A DNA stretch of 57,525 bases from JBEKSX01 sp049516635. Its GTDB lineage: Bacteria > Bacteroidota > Ignavibacteria > Tepidaquicellales > OLB5. How positions within the stretch are numbered: position 1 is the stretch's first letter; the number at the start of each line of letters is the position of its first letter. The notes below the pieces were generated by a model. It ran no database searches. It saw nothing but the letters and a program-made list of their open reading frames with translations, and was not told the origin of the DNA. A program made the position numbers and the translations under genes. Shown here one piece after another: positions 44,265 through 52,769 of this stretch. Location of the stretch: the NCBI GenBank assembly GCA_049516635.1, contig JBEKSX010000003.1, positions 1 to 57,525 of the forward strand, in the 5' to 3' direction.

Positions 44265-46244
44265 ATGGAAAACAAAGATCTAAAAAAGAAAATAGAACCG
44301 GAGGATGACGAAAAAGTTAACGGTAACGGCTTATCGGGTAATGGTTCCGGTAAAAAAGAATTCCTTCCTAACAGTAAAAAAGTCTATGTAAAAGGTATTA
44401 TCCATGAAAATATTAGGGTTCCGTTCAGGGAGATCGAACTAACCCCAACCAGGCTCCCGGACAGTAGCATAGCGGTTAACAAAGCTCTCAGAGTCCACGA
44501 TACAAGCGGATTGTGGGGTGATGAAAAAGTTCAATGTGATATAAAAGATGGTTTAACGCTAATAAGAGGGGAGTGGATAAAATCCCGCGGTGATGTGGAA
44601 GAATATGAAGGAAGAGAGGTGAAACCAGAAGATAACGGATATCTCTCAATTGGCGGCGAATTATTTGAAGGATTAAAAAGAGACGGCAAGGAGACGGAAC
44701 AATTCCCCGGGAAAAAAAGAAAAGTATTGAAAGCGAAAACGGGGATGAACGTTACACAGATGCACTACGCTAGAAATGGAATCATTACTCCCGAAATGGA
44801 GTACATTGCTATACGAGAAAATATGGGACGCGAAAAAGCGGTTGACTTTTCGCTGAAGAATAAAACCCGGAACGGGCTCGACTGGCAGCATAAAGGTGAG
44901 TCGTTCGGGGCTAACCTGCAGGATTTTATTACACCGGAATTCGTGAGGAAAGAGGTTGCAGAGGGAAGAGCTATCATTCCTTCGAACATCAATCACCCCG
45001 AATCCGAACCGATGATAATAGGAAGGAATTTTCTCGTGAAGATAAATGCCAACATAGGGAATTCCGCCGTTGCTTCTTCGATAGAAGAAGAAGTTGAAAA
45101 AATGAGATGGGCAACTAAATGGGGAACAGATACAGTGATGGACCTTTCCACCGGAAAGAATATACATGCAACGAGGGAATGGATAATCAGAAATTCACCT
45201 GTGCCCATAGGAACAGTACCGATGTACCAGGCGCTTGAAAAGGTCGGAGGCAAAGCGGAAGAGCTGACATGGGAGATATTCCGCGATACAATGATAGAGC
45301 AGGCGGAACAGGGAGTGGATTATTTCACCATACACGCGGGAGTTCTTCTAAGGTACATACCGCTTACAGCTAACCGTTTATGCGGAATTGTATCACGTGG
45401 AGGAAGCATTATGGCGAAGTGGTGCCTCGCCCATCACAAGGAAAGCTTTTTGTATACGCACTTCAGAGATATGTGCGAGATCATGAAGACCTATGATGTT
45501 GCATTCTCTCTCGGAGACGGGTTACGTCCCGGTGCAATAGCAGATGCGAACGATGAAGCACAGTTCGCAGAGTTATATACGCTCGGTGAGCTGACCAAGA
45601 TTGCATGGGAAAAAGATGTACAGGTTATGATCGAAGGACCGGGACATATCCCTATGCAAATGATAAAAGAAAATATGGATCTCGAATTAAAACATTGTTA
45701 TGAAGCACCGTTCTATACTCTGGGACCGCTTACTACCGATATTGCTCCGGGTTACGATCATATCACAAGCGCGATTGGCGCTGCTATGATAGGATGGTTC
45801 GGGTGCGCGATGTTATGCTATGTAACCCCGAAGGAGCATCTTGGCCTGCCGAATAAGAAAGATGTGAAAGATGGTGTGATTGCATATAAGATAGCTGCTC
45901 ATGCAGCTGATCTTGCAAAGGGACATCCCGGTGCACAAATGAGAGATAATGCATTATCTAAAGCAAGGTTTGAATTCAGATGGGAAGACCAGTTTAATCT
46001 ATCGCTTGATTCCGAAACGGCAAGAGAGTTTCATGATGAAACTTTACCGGCAGAAGGAGCTAAGCTCGCTCACTTCTGTTCGATGTGCGGACCGCATTTC
46101 TGCTCTATGAAAATTACAGAAGATGTCAGAAAATATGCAAAGGAACACGGACTGGGCGAAGACGAAGCGATCAAAGCAGGCATGGAAGAAATGAGCAAGG
46201 AGTTTATACAATCCGGAGCTGAAGTATATAATAAATTTAAATAA
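44265..46244 (+). CDS. thiC: Phosphomethylpyrimidine synthase ThiC
   Basis: This 659-residue radical-SAM-type enzyme makes 4-amino-5-hydroxymethyl-2-methylpyrimidine phosphate from aminoimidazole ribotide. It has the N-terminal P-x-x-x-R-E-I-x-L-T-P-T motif, the core M-x-Y-A-R-x-G-I-I-T-P-E-M-E-Y-I-A-I-R-E-N, and the C-terminal iron-sulfur motif C-x2-C-x4-C in F-C-S-M-C-G-P-H-F-C. The N-terminal extension of about 45 residues is unusually Lys/Asn/Gly rich. A GAGGAAAT site supports the start. It is controlled by the TPP riboswitch. Confidence 0.96.
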   Translation: MENKDLKKKIEPEDDEKVNGNGLSGNGSGKKEFLPNSKKVYVKGIIHENIRVPFREIELTPTRLPDSSIAVNKALRVHDTSGLWGDEKVQCDIKDGLTLIRGEWIKSRGDVEEYEGREVKPEDNGYLSIGGELFEGLKRDGKETEQFPGKKRKVLKAKTGMNVTQMHYARNGIITPEMEYIAIRENMGREKAVDFSLKNKTRNGLDWQHKGESFGANLQDFITPEFVRKEVAEGRAIIPSNINHPESEPMIIGRNFLVKINANIGNSAVASSIEEEVEKMRWATKWGTDTVMDLSTGKNIHATREWIIRNSPVPIGTVPMYQALEKVGGKAEELTWEIFRDTMIEQAEQGVDYFTIHAGVLLRYIPLTANRLCGIVSRGGSIMAKWCLAHHKESFLYTHFRDMCEIMKTYDVAFSLGDGLRPGAIADANDEAQFAELYTLGELTKIAWEKDVQVMIEGPGHIPMQMIKENMDLELKHCYEAPFYTLGPLTTDIAPGYDHITSAIGAAMIGWFGCAMLCYVTPKEHLGLPNKKDVKDGVIAYKIAAHAADLAKGHPGAQMRDNALSKARFEFRWEDQFNLSLDSETAREFHDETLPAEGAKLAHFCSMCGPHFCSMKITEDVRKYAKEHGLGEDEAIKAGMEEMSKEFIQSGAEVYNKFK

Positions 46245-46266
46245 GACATAATAGCTGTTCGATAAT

Positions 46267-47394
46267 ATGGCTGAGAAGAAAGTAGTTATCATAGGCGGCG
46301 GAATCATCGGCTTATCCGTTGGATGGCAGCTTTTACGTAAAGGAATCGAGACCGAAATTTTTGAACGCGGTGAAGCTGGGAAGGGTGCGGGCTGGGTTGC
46401 CGCAGGCATGCTTGCTCCCGAGGCTGAGCTGGGTTTCGAGGAGATGAGGTTATTTGATCTCTGCAAGAAGAGCTTACTATTATACCCTGGATTTGTAGAA
46501 GAGCTTACTGAAGACAGCGGTCTTGAAGTGAAGCTCGACAATTGCGGCTCTTTGCTCGTGGGATTTGATCGCGATGATAATGAGCGTCTCAGAAGACAGT
46601 TCGTTTTCAGAGAAAGCGCAGGATTACCGGTCGAGTGGCGGAGCGGTTCTGAAGCACGCGAACTGGAGCCGCTGCTTTCCCCAAAATGTACAGGAGCTAT
46701 CTGGATACCGGATGATGCTCAGGTTGATAACCGAGCTATGTTACATGCATTGAAAACTGCTTTTCAATTGAAAGGTGGTATTCTTCATGAGTATTCCCTA
46801 GTAAGTTCTATAAAAACTAAAAATGGAAGGATAACTGGTATTATAACCGAGGGAGAAGAATTAAGTTTTACGGATGTGATCATAGCCGCGGGCTCCTGGT
46901 CAAGACAGATAGAAGGAATTCCGGATAATCTGCTTCCGCCGGTTCGTCCCGTAAAAGGACAGATCATTTCATTAAAAATGAATGATGACGTGAGGCTGAC
47001 CCGTTCTATACGTGCACTGGATGTTTATTTTGCACCTAAGAGCGATGGGCGGCTTGTACTGGGTGCAAGCGTTGAGGAAATGGGTTTTGATATAAATCCG
47101 ACTGCCGGAGAAATATTCCGCCTGCTCGAAAGAGGCTGGGAAACAGTTCCTTCCATATATGATTTGCAGATAGAGTCCATTGATGTGGGACTCAGACCCG
47201 GGAGCCGTGACCATGAACCGATCATAGGCGATTCATATATCGATGGACTGTATTTTGCTACAGGTCATTACCGTAACGGTGTACTTTTAACACCCATAAC
47301 TGCATATGAACTTTCAAATTGGATCGCAGAAGATAAGCCATCAGAGATATTAAAGAACTTTCAGTTATCAAGATTTTATAAGGAGGTTGTCTAA
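46267..47394 (+). CDS. thiO: Glycine oxidase ThiO
   Basis: This 375-residue FAD enzyme oxidises glycine to iminoglycine for thiazole synthesis. It has the FAD motif G-G-G-I-I-G-L-S, then G-A-G-W-V-A-A-G-M-L-A-P-E and the C-terminal G-L-R-P-G-S-R-D-H-E-P-I-I-G and G-H-Y-R-N-G-V-L-L. This oxygen-dependent route suggests aerobic growth. It overlaps thiS by one base, so the two are coupled. Confidence 0.92.
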   Translation: MAEKKVVIIGGGIIGLSVGWQLLRKGIETEIFERGEAGKGAGWVAAGMLAPEAELGFEEMRLFDLCKKSLLLYPGFVEELTEDSGLEVKLDNCGSLLVGFDRDDNERLRRQFVFRESAGLPVEWRSGSEARELEPLLSPKCTGAIWIPDDAQVDNRAMLHALKTAFQLKGGILHEYSLVSSIKTKNGRITGIITEGEELSFTDVIIAAGSWSRQIEGIPDNLLPPVRPVKGQIISLKMNDDVRLTRSIRALDVYFAPKSDGRLVLGASVEEMGFDINPTAGEIFRLLERGWETVPSIYDLQIESIDVGLRPGSRDHEPIIGDSYIDGLYFATGHYRNGVLLTPITAYELSNWIAEDKPSEILKNFQLSRFYKEVV

Positions 47395-47600
47395 TGAAAA
47401 TAAAAGTGAACGGGGAAAAACAGACTTTGCAAGAACAGATGAACCTCTACGATTTTCTGAACCTTCAATTGAACGGAGAGGATACAAAAGGAATTGCAAT
47501 TGCGTTGAATTTCAATATCATCCCAAGACAGAAATGGGAAACAACATTTATAAACGAAGACGATGAGATAGAGATCGTTCACGCAGTGCAGGGAGGATAA
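47394..47600 (+). CDS. thiS: Sulfur carrier protein ThiS
   Basis: This 68-residue ubiquitin-like protein ends in V-Q-G-G, the C-terminal diglycine that carries thiocarboxylate sulfur to ThiG. The start overlaps the thiO stop codon by one base. The adenylating enzyme (ThiF) that would activate it is not in the window. Confidence 0.92.
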   Translation: MKIKVNGEKQTLQEQMNLYDFLNLQLNGEDTKGIAIALNFNIIPRQKWETTFINEDDEIEIVHAVQGG

Positions 47601-47609
47601 GATACCTTG

Positions 47610-47651
47610 TCCCCCTTTACAGCCTGCCCGCTTTCGAGCGGGAAAGGGGGA
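47610..47651 (+). repeat. GC-rich hairpin element between thiS and thiG
   Basis: TCCCCCTTT (47610-47618) pairs with AAAGGGGGA (47643-47651). An inner perfect hairpin CCCGCT-TTCG-AGCGGG (47627-47642) has a stable UUCG loop. The core AGCCTGCCCG is shared with the element at 404-442 on the opposite strand. It lies inside the thiS-thiG gap of 140 bases. Confidence 0.7.
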
Positions 47652-47740
47652 TAGGGGGGTTAAATAAAGAAAAACTGTGTTTTCCATATCAGGTAATAAA
47701 CCTGGTTTTACTTAAAAAAATAAATTATATCAATTTTACA

Positions 47741-48520
47741 ATGAGTCAATTAGAAATAGCCGGTCATAAATTTAAATCCAGATTAATTCTCGGAACCTCA
47801 AAATACCCTAATCCGCAAGTAATGCTCGAGGCACTCGAAGAAAGCGGAACTGAGATGATAACAGTTGCAATAAGACGCCTGAACCTGAAATCAGGTGACG
47901 GACAGGAAAGTTTATTAAACTTGATAGACCGGAAAAAATATTTTCTACTGCCAAATACTGCAGGATGTTACACAGCTAAAGAAGCTGTACTTACGGCAAA
48001 GCTGGCGCGGGAAGCTTTACAGACAAGCTGGATCAAGCTTGAGGTGATAGGGGACGATGAAACATTATTTCCCGATGTAACGGAATTATTAAAAGCCGCA
48101 GAAGAACTTATTTCTGAAGGCTTTACGGTTTTACCTTATTGCAATGATGACCCTATAACCTGCAAAAAGCTCGCCGACATGGGTTGTCCAGCTGTGATGC
48201 CTCTGGGTGCCCCGATAGGTTCCGGTATGGGTATCAGGAATCCATACAACCTGCAAATAATCAGGGAAATAGTTAATGTACCGCTCATATTAGATGCGGG
48301 AGTTGGTACGGCATCAGATGCATCGATAGCGATGGAACTCGGTGCTGACGGAATCCTGATGAATAGCGCTGTTGCGGGTGCACAGCATCCCGTTATGATG
48401 GCACGGGCTATGCGACTTGCCATAGAAGCGGGCAGGCTGGCTTATGAAGCCGGACGAATCCCGAAAAGATTGTATGCGAATGCTTCCACAACGATGGAAG
48501 GAATGATAGGAAGCCATTAA
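47741..48520 (+). CDS. thiG: Thiazole synthase ThiG
   Basis: This 259-residue TIM-barrel enzyme condenses the ThiS thiocarboxylate, iminoglycine and deoxyxylulose-5-phosphate to the thiazole. It has S-K-Y-P-N-P-x-V-M, the active-site Lys in W-I-K-L-E-V-I-G-D and the phosphate-binding G-S-G-x-G-I-R-N-P and D-A-G-V-G-T. The length fits the family. It is separated from thiS by a hairpin element. Confidence 0.95.
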   Translation: MSQLEIAGHKFKSRLILGTSKYPNPQVMLEALEESGTEMITVAIRRLNLKSGDGQESLLNLIDRKKYFLLPNTAGCYTAKEAVLTAKLAREALQTSWIKLEVIGDDETLFPDVTELLKAAEELISEGFTVLPYCNDDPITCKKLADMGCPAVMPLGAPIGSGMGIRNPYNLQIIREIVNVPLILDAGVGTASDASIAMELGADGILMNSAVAGAQHPVMMARAMRLAIEAGRLAYEAGRIPKRLYANASTTMEGMIGSH

Positions 48521-48537
48521 TCGACATACAGTAGTTA

Positions 48538-49182
48538 ATGAAGAAGGACGAATCGAAAAAAACTGTGGATTTTCGTTTGATTGTAATTGCAGCGGGACAT
48601 GATATTATTGGAAGACCACCTGAAGAAATAATTGAAGTCTGCTGCAAATCCGGAGTAAAGGCTTTTCAATTACGGGATAAGGATATGACAGCCGGAGACC
48701 TTCTGAAGCTTGCTCAAGCTTTAAAAAAAATTACTAAAAAATATACTGCAAATCTTATCATCAATGACAGGCTGGATATAGCTTTATCATCGAAAGCTGA
48801 CGGATTACATTCACCTGAAAATGGGATATCGAGCAAAGATGTAAAAAGAATTGATAATAAACTTTTGTTGGGAAGGTCAGTTCATTTGAGAGAAGCAGCA
48901 ATTGATGCCGGGAGGAGCGGGTTCGATTACATTATTTTCGGACCTGTTTATAGGACTTCATCCAAAATAAAATTCGGTAAACCACAGGGTCTAAAAAAGC
49001 TAAAGGAAGTATGCAAAGCTGTGGATATTCCGGTTTTTGCAATAGGAGGGATTACACCTGCAAGAGCAAAAAAATGCATAGAGCATGGGGCTCATGGGAC
49101 AGCTGTGATAAGTGCTGTAACCAGATCCGCTAATATAATGAGAACAATTTCTGAATTTAAGAGAGCACTCGGCAGTCTTTGA
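48538..49182 (+). CDS. ThiE/TenI family protein, TenI-like
   Basis: This 214-residue TIM-barrel protein has Q-L-R-D-K-D, I-I-N-D-R-L-D-I-A and A-I-G-G-I-T, but the ThiE-typical G-V-H-L-G-Q-x-D reads G-L-H-S-P-E-N-G, and G-R-S-V-H and I-F-G-P-V-Y-R-T are closer to TenI. TenI is the thiazole tautomerase that aromatises the ThiG product. Bacillus has tenI with thiO-thiS-thiG, so the order supports this role. Its stop (TGA) is directly followed by the start of the next paralogue. Confidence 0.82.
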   Translation: MKKDESKKTVDFRLIVIAAGHDIIGRPPEEIIEVCCKSGVKAFQLRDKDMTAGDLLKLAQALKKITKKYTANLIINDRLDIALSSKADGLHSPENGISSKDVKRIDNKLLLGRSVHLREAAIDAGRSGFDYIIFGPVYRTSSKIKFGKPQGLKKLKEVCKAVDIPVFAIGGITPARAKKCIEHGAHGTAVISAVTRSANIMRTISEFKRALGSL

Positions 49183-49818
49183 ATGAAAAAAACGATAGGA
49201 AAACTATGTGTAATAACAGATACCGTTGTACAAACAAAATACACGCATGAAGAATTAGCAGCAAAGGCGATAGAAGGCGGTGCAGATATTATTCAATTCA
49301 GGGATAAATCAATGCCAACAGGAGTGATGATAGATACCGCAAAAAGGATAAAAATGCTTTGTGAGAGTTTCGATGAAAGAAAAATTTTGTTCATTGTAAA
49401 TGACAGGGTTGACGTTGCACTTGCATCGGATGCCGATGGAGTCCACCTGGGGTTAGATGACATTCCTATTAGATCGGCGAGGAGATTATTAGGTGATAAT
49501 AAGATTATAGGAGGAACTGCCCATTATTTAAAGGAAGCCCTGAAGGCGGAGAGAGCGGGAGCAGATTACATCGGTTACGGTCATATCTTCAATACTCGAT
49601 CAAAAATAAAATTCACTCGTCCTGTTGGTCCCGGTGAGCTTGCTGAAATATGCAAACAGGTAAAAACAAAAATTATTGCAGTAGGCGGTATCGATTTAGA
49701 TAATGTAAAGCAGGTGATCGAAGCTGGAGCGTTCGGAATCGCTGTAATCGGTGCAGTTGCAAAAGCGGATGATCCTTTAAAGGCTGTTAAAAAATTAAGG
49801 GAAATAGTATATGCCTAA
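49183..49818 (+). CDS. thiE: Thiamin-phosphate synthase ThiE
   Basis: This 211-residue ThiE joins pyrimidine pyrophosphate and thiazole phosphate to give thiamin phosphate. It retains Q-F-R-D-K, I-V-N-D-R-V-D-V-A, D-G-V-H-L-G-L-D-D and the phosphate-binding A-V-G-G-I-D. Its loop T-R-S-K-I-K-F is shared with the upstream paralogue (S-S-K-I-K-F), which points to a tandem duplication. It overlaps thiD by eight bases. Confidence 0.88.
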   Translation: MKKTIGKLCVITDTVVQTKYTHEELAAKAIEGGADIIQFRDKSMPTGVMIDTAKRIKMLCESFDERKILFIVNDRVDVALASDADGVHLGLDDIPIRSARRLLGDNKIIGGTAHYLKEALKAERAGADYIGYGHIFNTRSKIKFTRPVGPGELAEICKQVKTKIIAVGGIDLDNVKQVIEAGAFGIAVIGAVAKADDPLKAVKKLREIVYA

Positions 49819-50608
49819 AAAAATATCTTTTGTCCTGTCTATAGCAGGATCGGATTCGGGTGCAGGTGCCGGTATTCAATCTGACATCAAGACTTTTCAT
49901 AATCACGGAGTCTTTGGATTGACTGCTCTAACAGCGGTTACGGCCCAGAACACACTGGGTGTTCAGAAGACGTTTGAATTACCACTCGAAATAATCGATG
50001 CACAGCTCAAGAGTCTGTTTGATGATTACGATATCACCGTAGTTAAAACAGGAATGCTCTCATCATCCAAAGTGGTAGAGATAGTATGTGAACATCTCAG
50101 AAACAAAGCAAACCTTAAGATCATTGTAGATCCGGTTATACTATCAAAGAACTCATTCACGCTTCTGAGCGAAAAGGGAATAGGGGTATTAAAATCGAAG
50201 CTGCTGCCCCTTTCATACCTGGTTACCCCAAATATTCACGAAGCCGAAGTGCTGTCAGGAATAAATATCGGGTCTGCGGAAGATATTGAAACTGCAGCGA
50301 AGGAGATATACAATTTCGGCTGCAAACACGTTCTAATTAAAGGCGGTCATTTAGAAAAAAAAACTGGAATAGCAAAGGGTACGGATATCTTATACAATGG
50401 AGAAAAATTTGCTCTTTTCAGTACAAAATTAGTAAAATCGAAACATACACACGGGATTGGCTGTGTATTGTCATCTGCCATAGCATCGAATCTTGCACTG
50501 GGCTATTCTTTGAAACGGTCTATTGCACTGGCTAAAGCATACATTGTAAAATCCCTTGAACGAACGCATAGTATTGGGAAAGGTTACGGTCCGGTTGAAC
50601 AGGTATAA
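49811..50608 (+). CDS. thiD: Hydroxymethylpyrimidine (phosphate) kinase ThiD
   Basis: This 265-residue ribokinase-type enzyme phosphorylates the pyrimidine to the pyrophosphate. It has S-I-A-G-S-D-S-G-A-G-A-G-I-Q, T-A-V-T-A-Q-N-T and the anion-hole region T-H-G-I-G-C, where the usual G-T-G-C Thr is Ile. It overlaps thiE by eight bases and the following release-factor-like gene by a few. Confidence 0.93.
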   Translation: MPKKISFVLSIAGSDSGAGAGIQSDIKTFHNHGVFGLTALTAVTAQNTLGVQKTFELPLEIIDAQLKSLFDDYDITVVKTGMLSSSKVVEIVCEHLRNKANLKIIVDPVILSKNSFTLLSEKGIGVLKSKLLPLSYLVTPNIHEAEVLSGINIGSAEDIETAAKEIYNFGCKHVLIKGGHLEKKTGIAKGTDILYNGEKFALFSTKLVKSKHTHGIGCVLSSAIASNLALGYSLKRSIALAKAYIVKSLERTHSIGKGYGPVEQV

Positions 50609-51014
50609 AATAGAGGAATTGCTCAAGGAAGCAGAATTCAGATTCTCGCGAAGCAGCGGTAAGGGCGGTCAGAATGTAAACAAGGTCGAAACAAAAGCCG
50701 AGTTGATCTTTAATGTCAGGGATTCTTTAATGCTCGATGACGTACAAAAAGAGAAGATAATGAAACGTCTTGCGAACAGGGTCGATAAAGAAGGTAATTT
50801 GCGGATAGTATCTCAGACCGGAAGAACGCAATTATCAAATAGGAAGAACACTGTACAGAAATTTGTGAAATTGATATTTTCCGCGCTTCGGAAAGAAAAA
50901 AAGAGAATAAAGACCGAGCGTACGATATCATCAAGAGCTAAGATCCTCGATAAAAAAAAGAAACATAGCAAAAAGAAACGCGGAAGAGCATTTAGGGATT
51001 TTATTCTTGAATAA
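50595..51014 (+). CDS. arfB: Peptide chain release factor-like protein (ArfB/YaeJ type)
   Basis: I start this 139-residue protein at TTG 50595 (L-N-R-Y-K-I), which gives the usual length. A TTG at 50556 is possible but lies deep in thiD. It has the catalytic GGQ in S-S-G-K-G-G-Q-N-V-N-K and a very basic C-terminal tail (K-K-K-K-H-S-K-K-K-R-G-R). ArfB releases peptides from stalled ribosomes, and the basic tail would enter the mRNA channel. It shares the thiamin transcript. Confidence 0.8.
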   Translation: MNRYKIEELLKEAEFRFSRSSGKGGQNVNKVETKAELIFNVRDSLMLDDVQKEKIMKRLANRVDKEGNLRIVSQTGRTQLSNRKNTVQKFVKLIFSALRKEKKRIKTERTISSRAKILDKKKKHSKKKRGRAFRDFILE

Positions 51015-51023
51015 GCCCTCCTT

Positions 51024-52442
51024 TTACTTCAATAATACCATTCTTTTCGTTTCCGAGTAACTGCCAATAATAATTTTATAAAAATAAATCCCGCTTGTGT
51101 AATTTGATCCATCCCATGTAATTTCGTAGGTCCCCGGTTTCAGGTACTGGTTGACAAGGGTTGCAATATCACGGCCGAGGATATCATATAGAATCAACTT
51201 TACAGACACACCCTGCTCTGCTGGCACCCCTCTCGAGAGGGGAATATCAGGTACATCAATCTTTATCGTCGTTGATGGGTTGAAAGGATTCGGATAATTT
51301 TGGTATAGATTGTATTTAGATGGGATCTCGCCATTGTTCTTCGTAATTCCCGTAGTGGGAGAAAGAATTGAATACCAAATTTCCCCCGAGCTTGCTCCGC
51401 ACCAGGCTTTCATTCTTGAATAAATAGAGATTGAATTAAACCAGTTATTGCTCCCCTCTTCGACCACCCAGTTCAGCCCCGCATTAGTTGTGAACATTAT
51501 TGCACCTGTAACCGGTGTGCCGTGAATTGCCCAGCCGCTGTCTTGAGTTATGAATTCCATGTCATTTATTTGTGAATATGAATAGCCTGCAGCGGGGTTA
51601 TCCTGGAACGACCAGCTGTTTCCTCCATTTGTTGTTATGTATATATTCTTATGGTCAAGGTTGCTTCCCCCAATCCATCCGGTTTGCTGGTTAACGAAAG
51701 TAATGCATAACAACTCGTTTTGTCCATTGCTTACAGGTGGAATATTTGCGTAAAGATTTGTGTAATTTAATCCGCCGTTAGTAGATTTAAGCAGTGTATT
51801 TCTACCGGCGATCCAACCGTTATTAGCATCGAACCAGTATTGCGAATGAAGCTCGTTATTGTTATCGGTGGTTGCAACAATTTCTGTCCAGTTAGCTCCT
51901 GCGTTTGTTGTCCTGCAGATGAACGAATTGTAATTGATAGTTTTCCTCCCGATACCGAGTCCTGTATTGGCATCGAAAAAGTAGATACTATTGAGTACTC
52001 CTGCAACCGGAGGGGTATTTTGTTTGAACCAGTTAATACCGCTGTTTGTAGTTTTCCTTATCTGTACTGAGCCTCCAACTATCCAGCCGGTATTTCGATC
52101 TAAAAAGTATACTCCATTGTAAAGTGTAGAAAAATTTGTATCATTGAATGAAATTGTAATCCAGTTAAATCCGCTGTCAGTCGATCTTAATGCTCCGTTT
52201 CCGTTATGGCTGGCCCAGCCATAAAGAAAGTCTATGAAGAAAACTTTAATTATCTGGTAATTGACCGGGGTTTGGACCGGTTGCCATGTAAAAACGGGGG
52301 TATTTTCGGTCCCTTCACTAGTTTCAGAACTAGTCATTGACCAATATTGTGTTGCCGGATCGCAGCGATGCGGGCTATTTATTTGAGCTGATAAATATTG
52401 TTCGAAAGTTAATAGAATGAGCAGAGTAATGATTGTTCTCAT
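51024..52442 (-). CDS. YCF48-like beta-propeller protein with T9SS sorting domain carrying an inserted element
   Basis: This 472-residue protein has a signal peptide (1-19) and repeated Y-F-F-D-A-N-T-G-L-G/I and T-T-N-A-G-L-N-W motifs, YCF48/BNR-like. The sorting domain has N-Y-P-N-P-F-N-P and ends K-R-M-V-L-L-K. Between the first and second strands of that domain is an extra segment, D-I-P-L-S-R-G-V-P-A-E-Q-G-V (about 399-412), absent from the other sorting domains here. It is encoded by a palindromic repeat. An AAGGAG site supports the start. Confidence 0.88.
   Translation of the reverse strand: MRTIITLLILLTFEQYLSAQINSPHRCDPATQYWSMTSSETSEGTENTPVFTWQPVQTPVNYQIIKVFFIDFLYGWASHNGNGALRSTDSGFNWITISFNDTNFSTLYNGVYFLDRNTGWIVGGSVQIRKTTNSGINWFKQNTPPVAGVLNSIYFFDANTGLGIGRKTINYNSFICRTTNAGANWTEIVATTDNNNELHSQYWFDANNGWIAGRNTLLKSTNGGLNYTNLYANIPPVSNGQNELLCITFVNQQTGWIGGSNLDHKNIYITTNGGNSWSFQDNPAAGYSYSQINDMEFITQDSGWAIHGTPVTGAIMFTTNAGLNWVVEEGSNNWFNSISIYSRMKAWCGASSGEIWYSILSPTTGITKNNGEIPSKYNLYQNYPNPFNPSTTIKIDVPDIPLSRGVPAEQGVSVKLILYDILGRDIATLVNQYLKPGTYEITWDGSNYTSGIYFYKIIIGSYSETKRMVLLK
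51206..51242 (-). repeat. Palindromic element inside a coding sequence
   Basis: The minus strand has a perfect 16-bp palindrome CCCCTCTCGAGAGGGG (51242-51227), then TGCC, a short spacer, CAGGG and TGTGT. The same order occurs in the intergenic element at 2675-2745. Here it is read in frame, adding about 13 residues to the sorting domain of the T9SS protein. Confidence 0.75.
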
Positions 52443-52769
52443 ATTTTGACTCCTTCATTAAAAAATACTAAATAAAATTGAATGATAAAATACGTTTATA
52501 TCCTTAGATAATATCACTATTTCTCTTCTTTTTTAGATAGTTTTTGGAATTCTATTGATCCTGAATAAATATCTTTATTGCCTTAAAATGGGGATCCATA
52601 GCAGGAATTTACAAAATGTGTAGAATTTAGCTTGAATCAGCGTTAAAAAGATGATTAATATTGTCGATATTTCAATTAATGAAATACTTTAAGTGATAGT
52701 TTTTATATAAATTTAATCATTGTATATAATTAGAAATTTAACTTCATTATAGTATATATTACCCTTATT
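52443..52769. other. Divergent intergenic region
   Basis: This AT-rich region lies between two divergent T9SS genes. On the minus side an AAGGAG site precedes the 52442 start. On the plus side there is no clear ribosome binding site before 52770. I see no clear promoter boxes, repeats or structured element. Confidence 0.5.

Noticed and set aside
44900..46541. Minus-strand reading frames of up to 165 residues opposite thiC and thiO
   Set aside because: They lie entirely opposite well-conserved enzymes and show no family motif.
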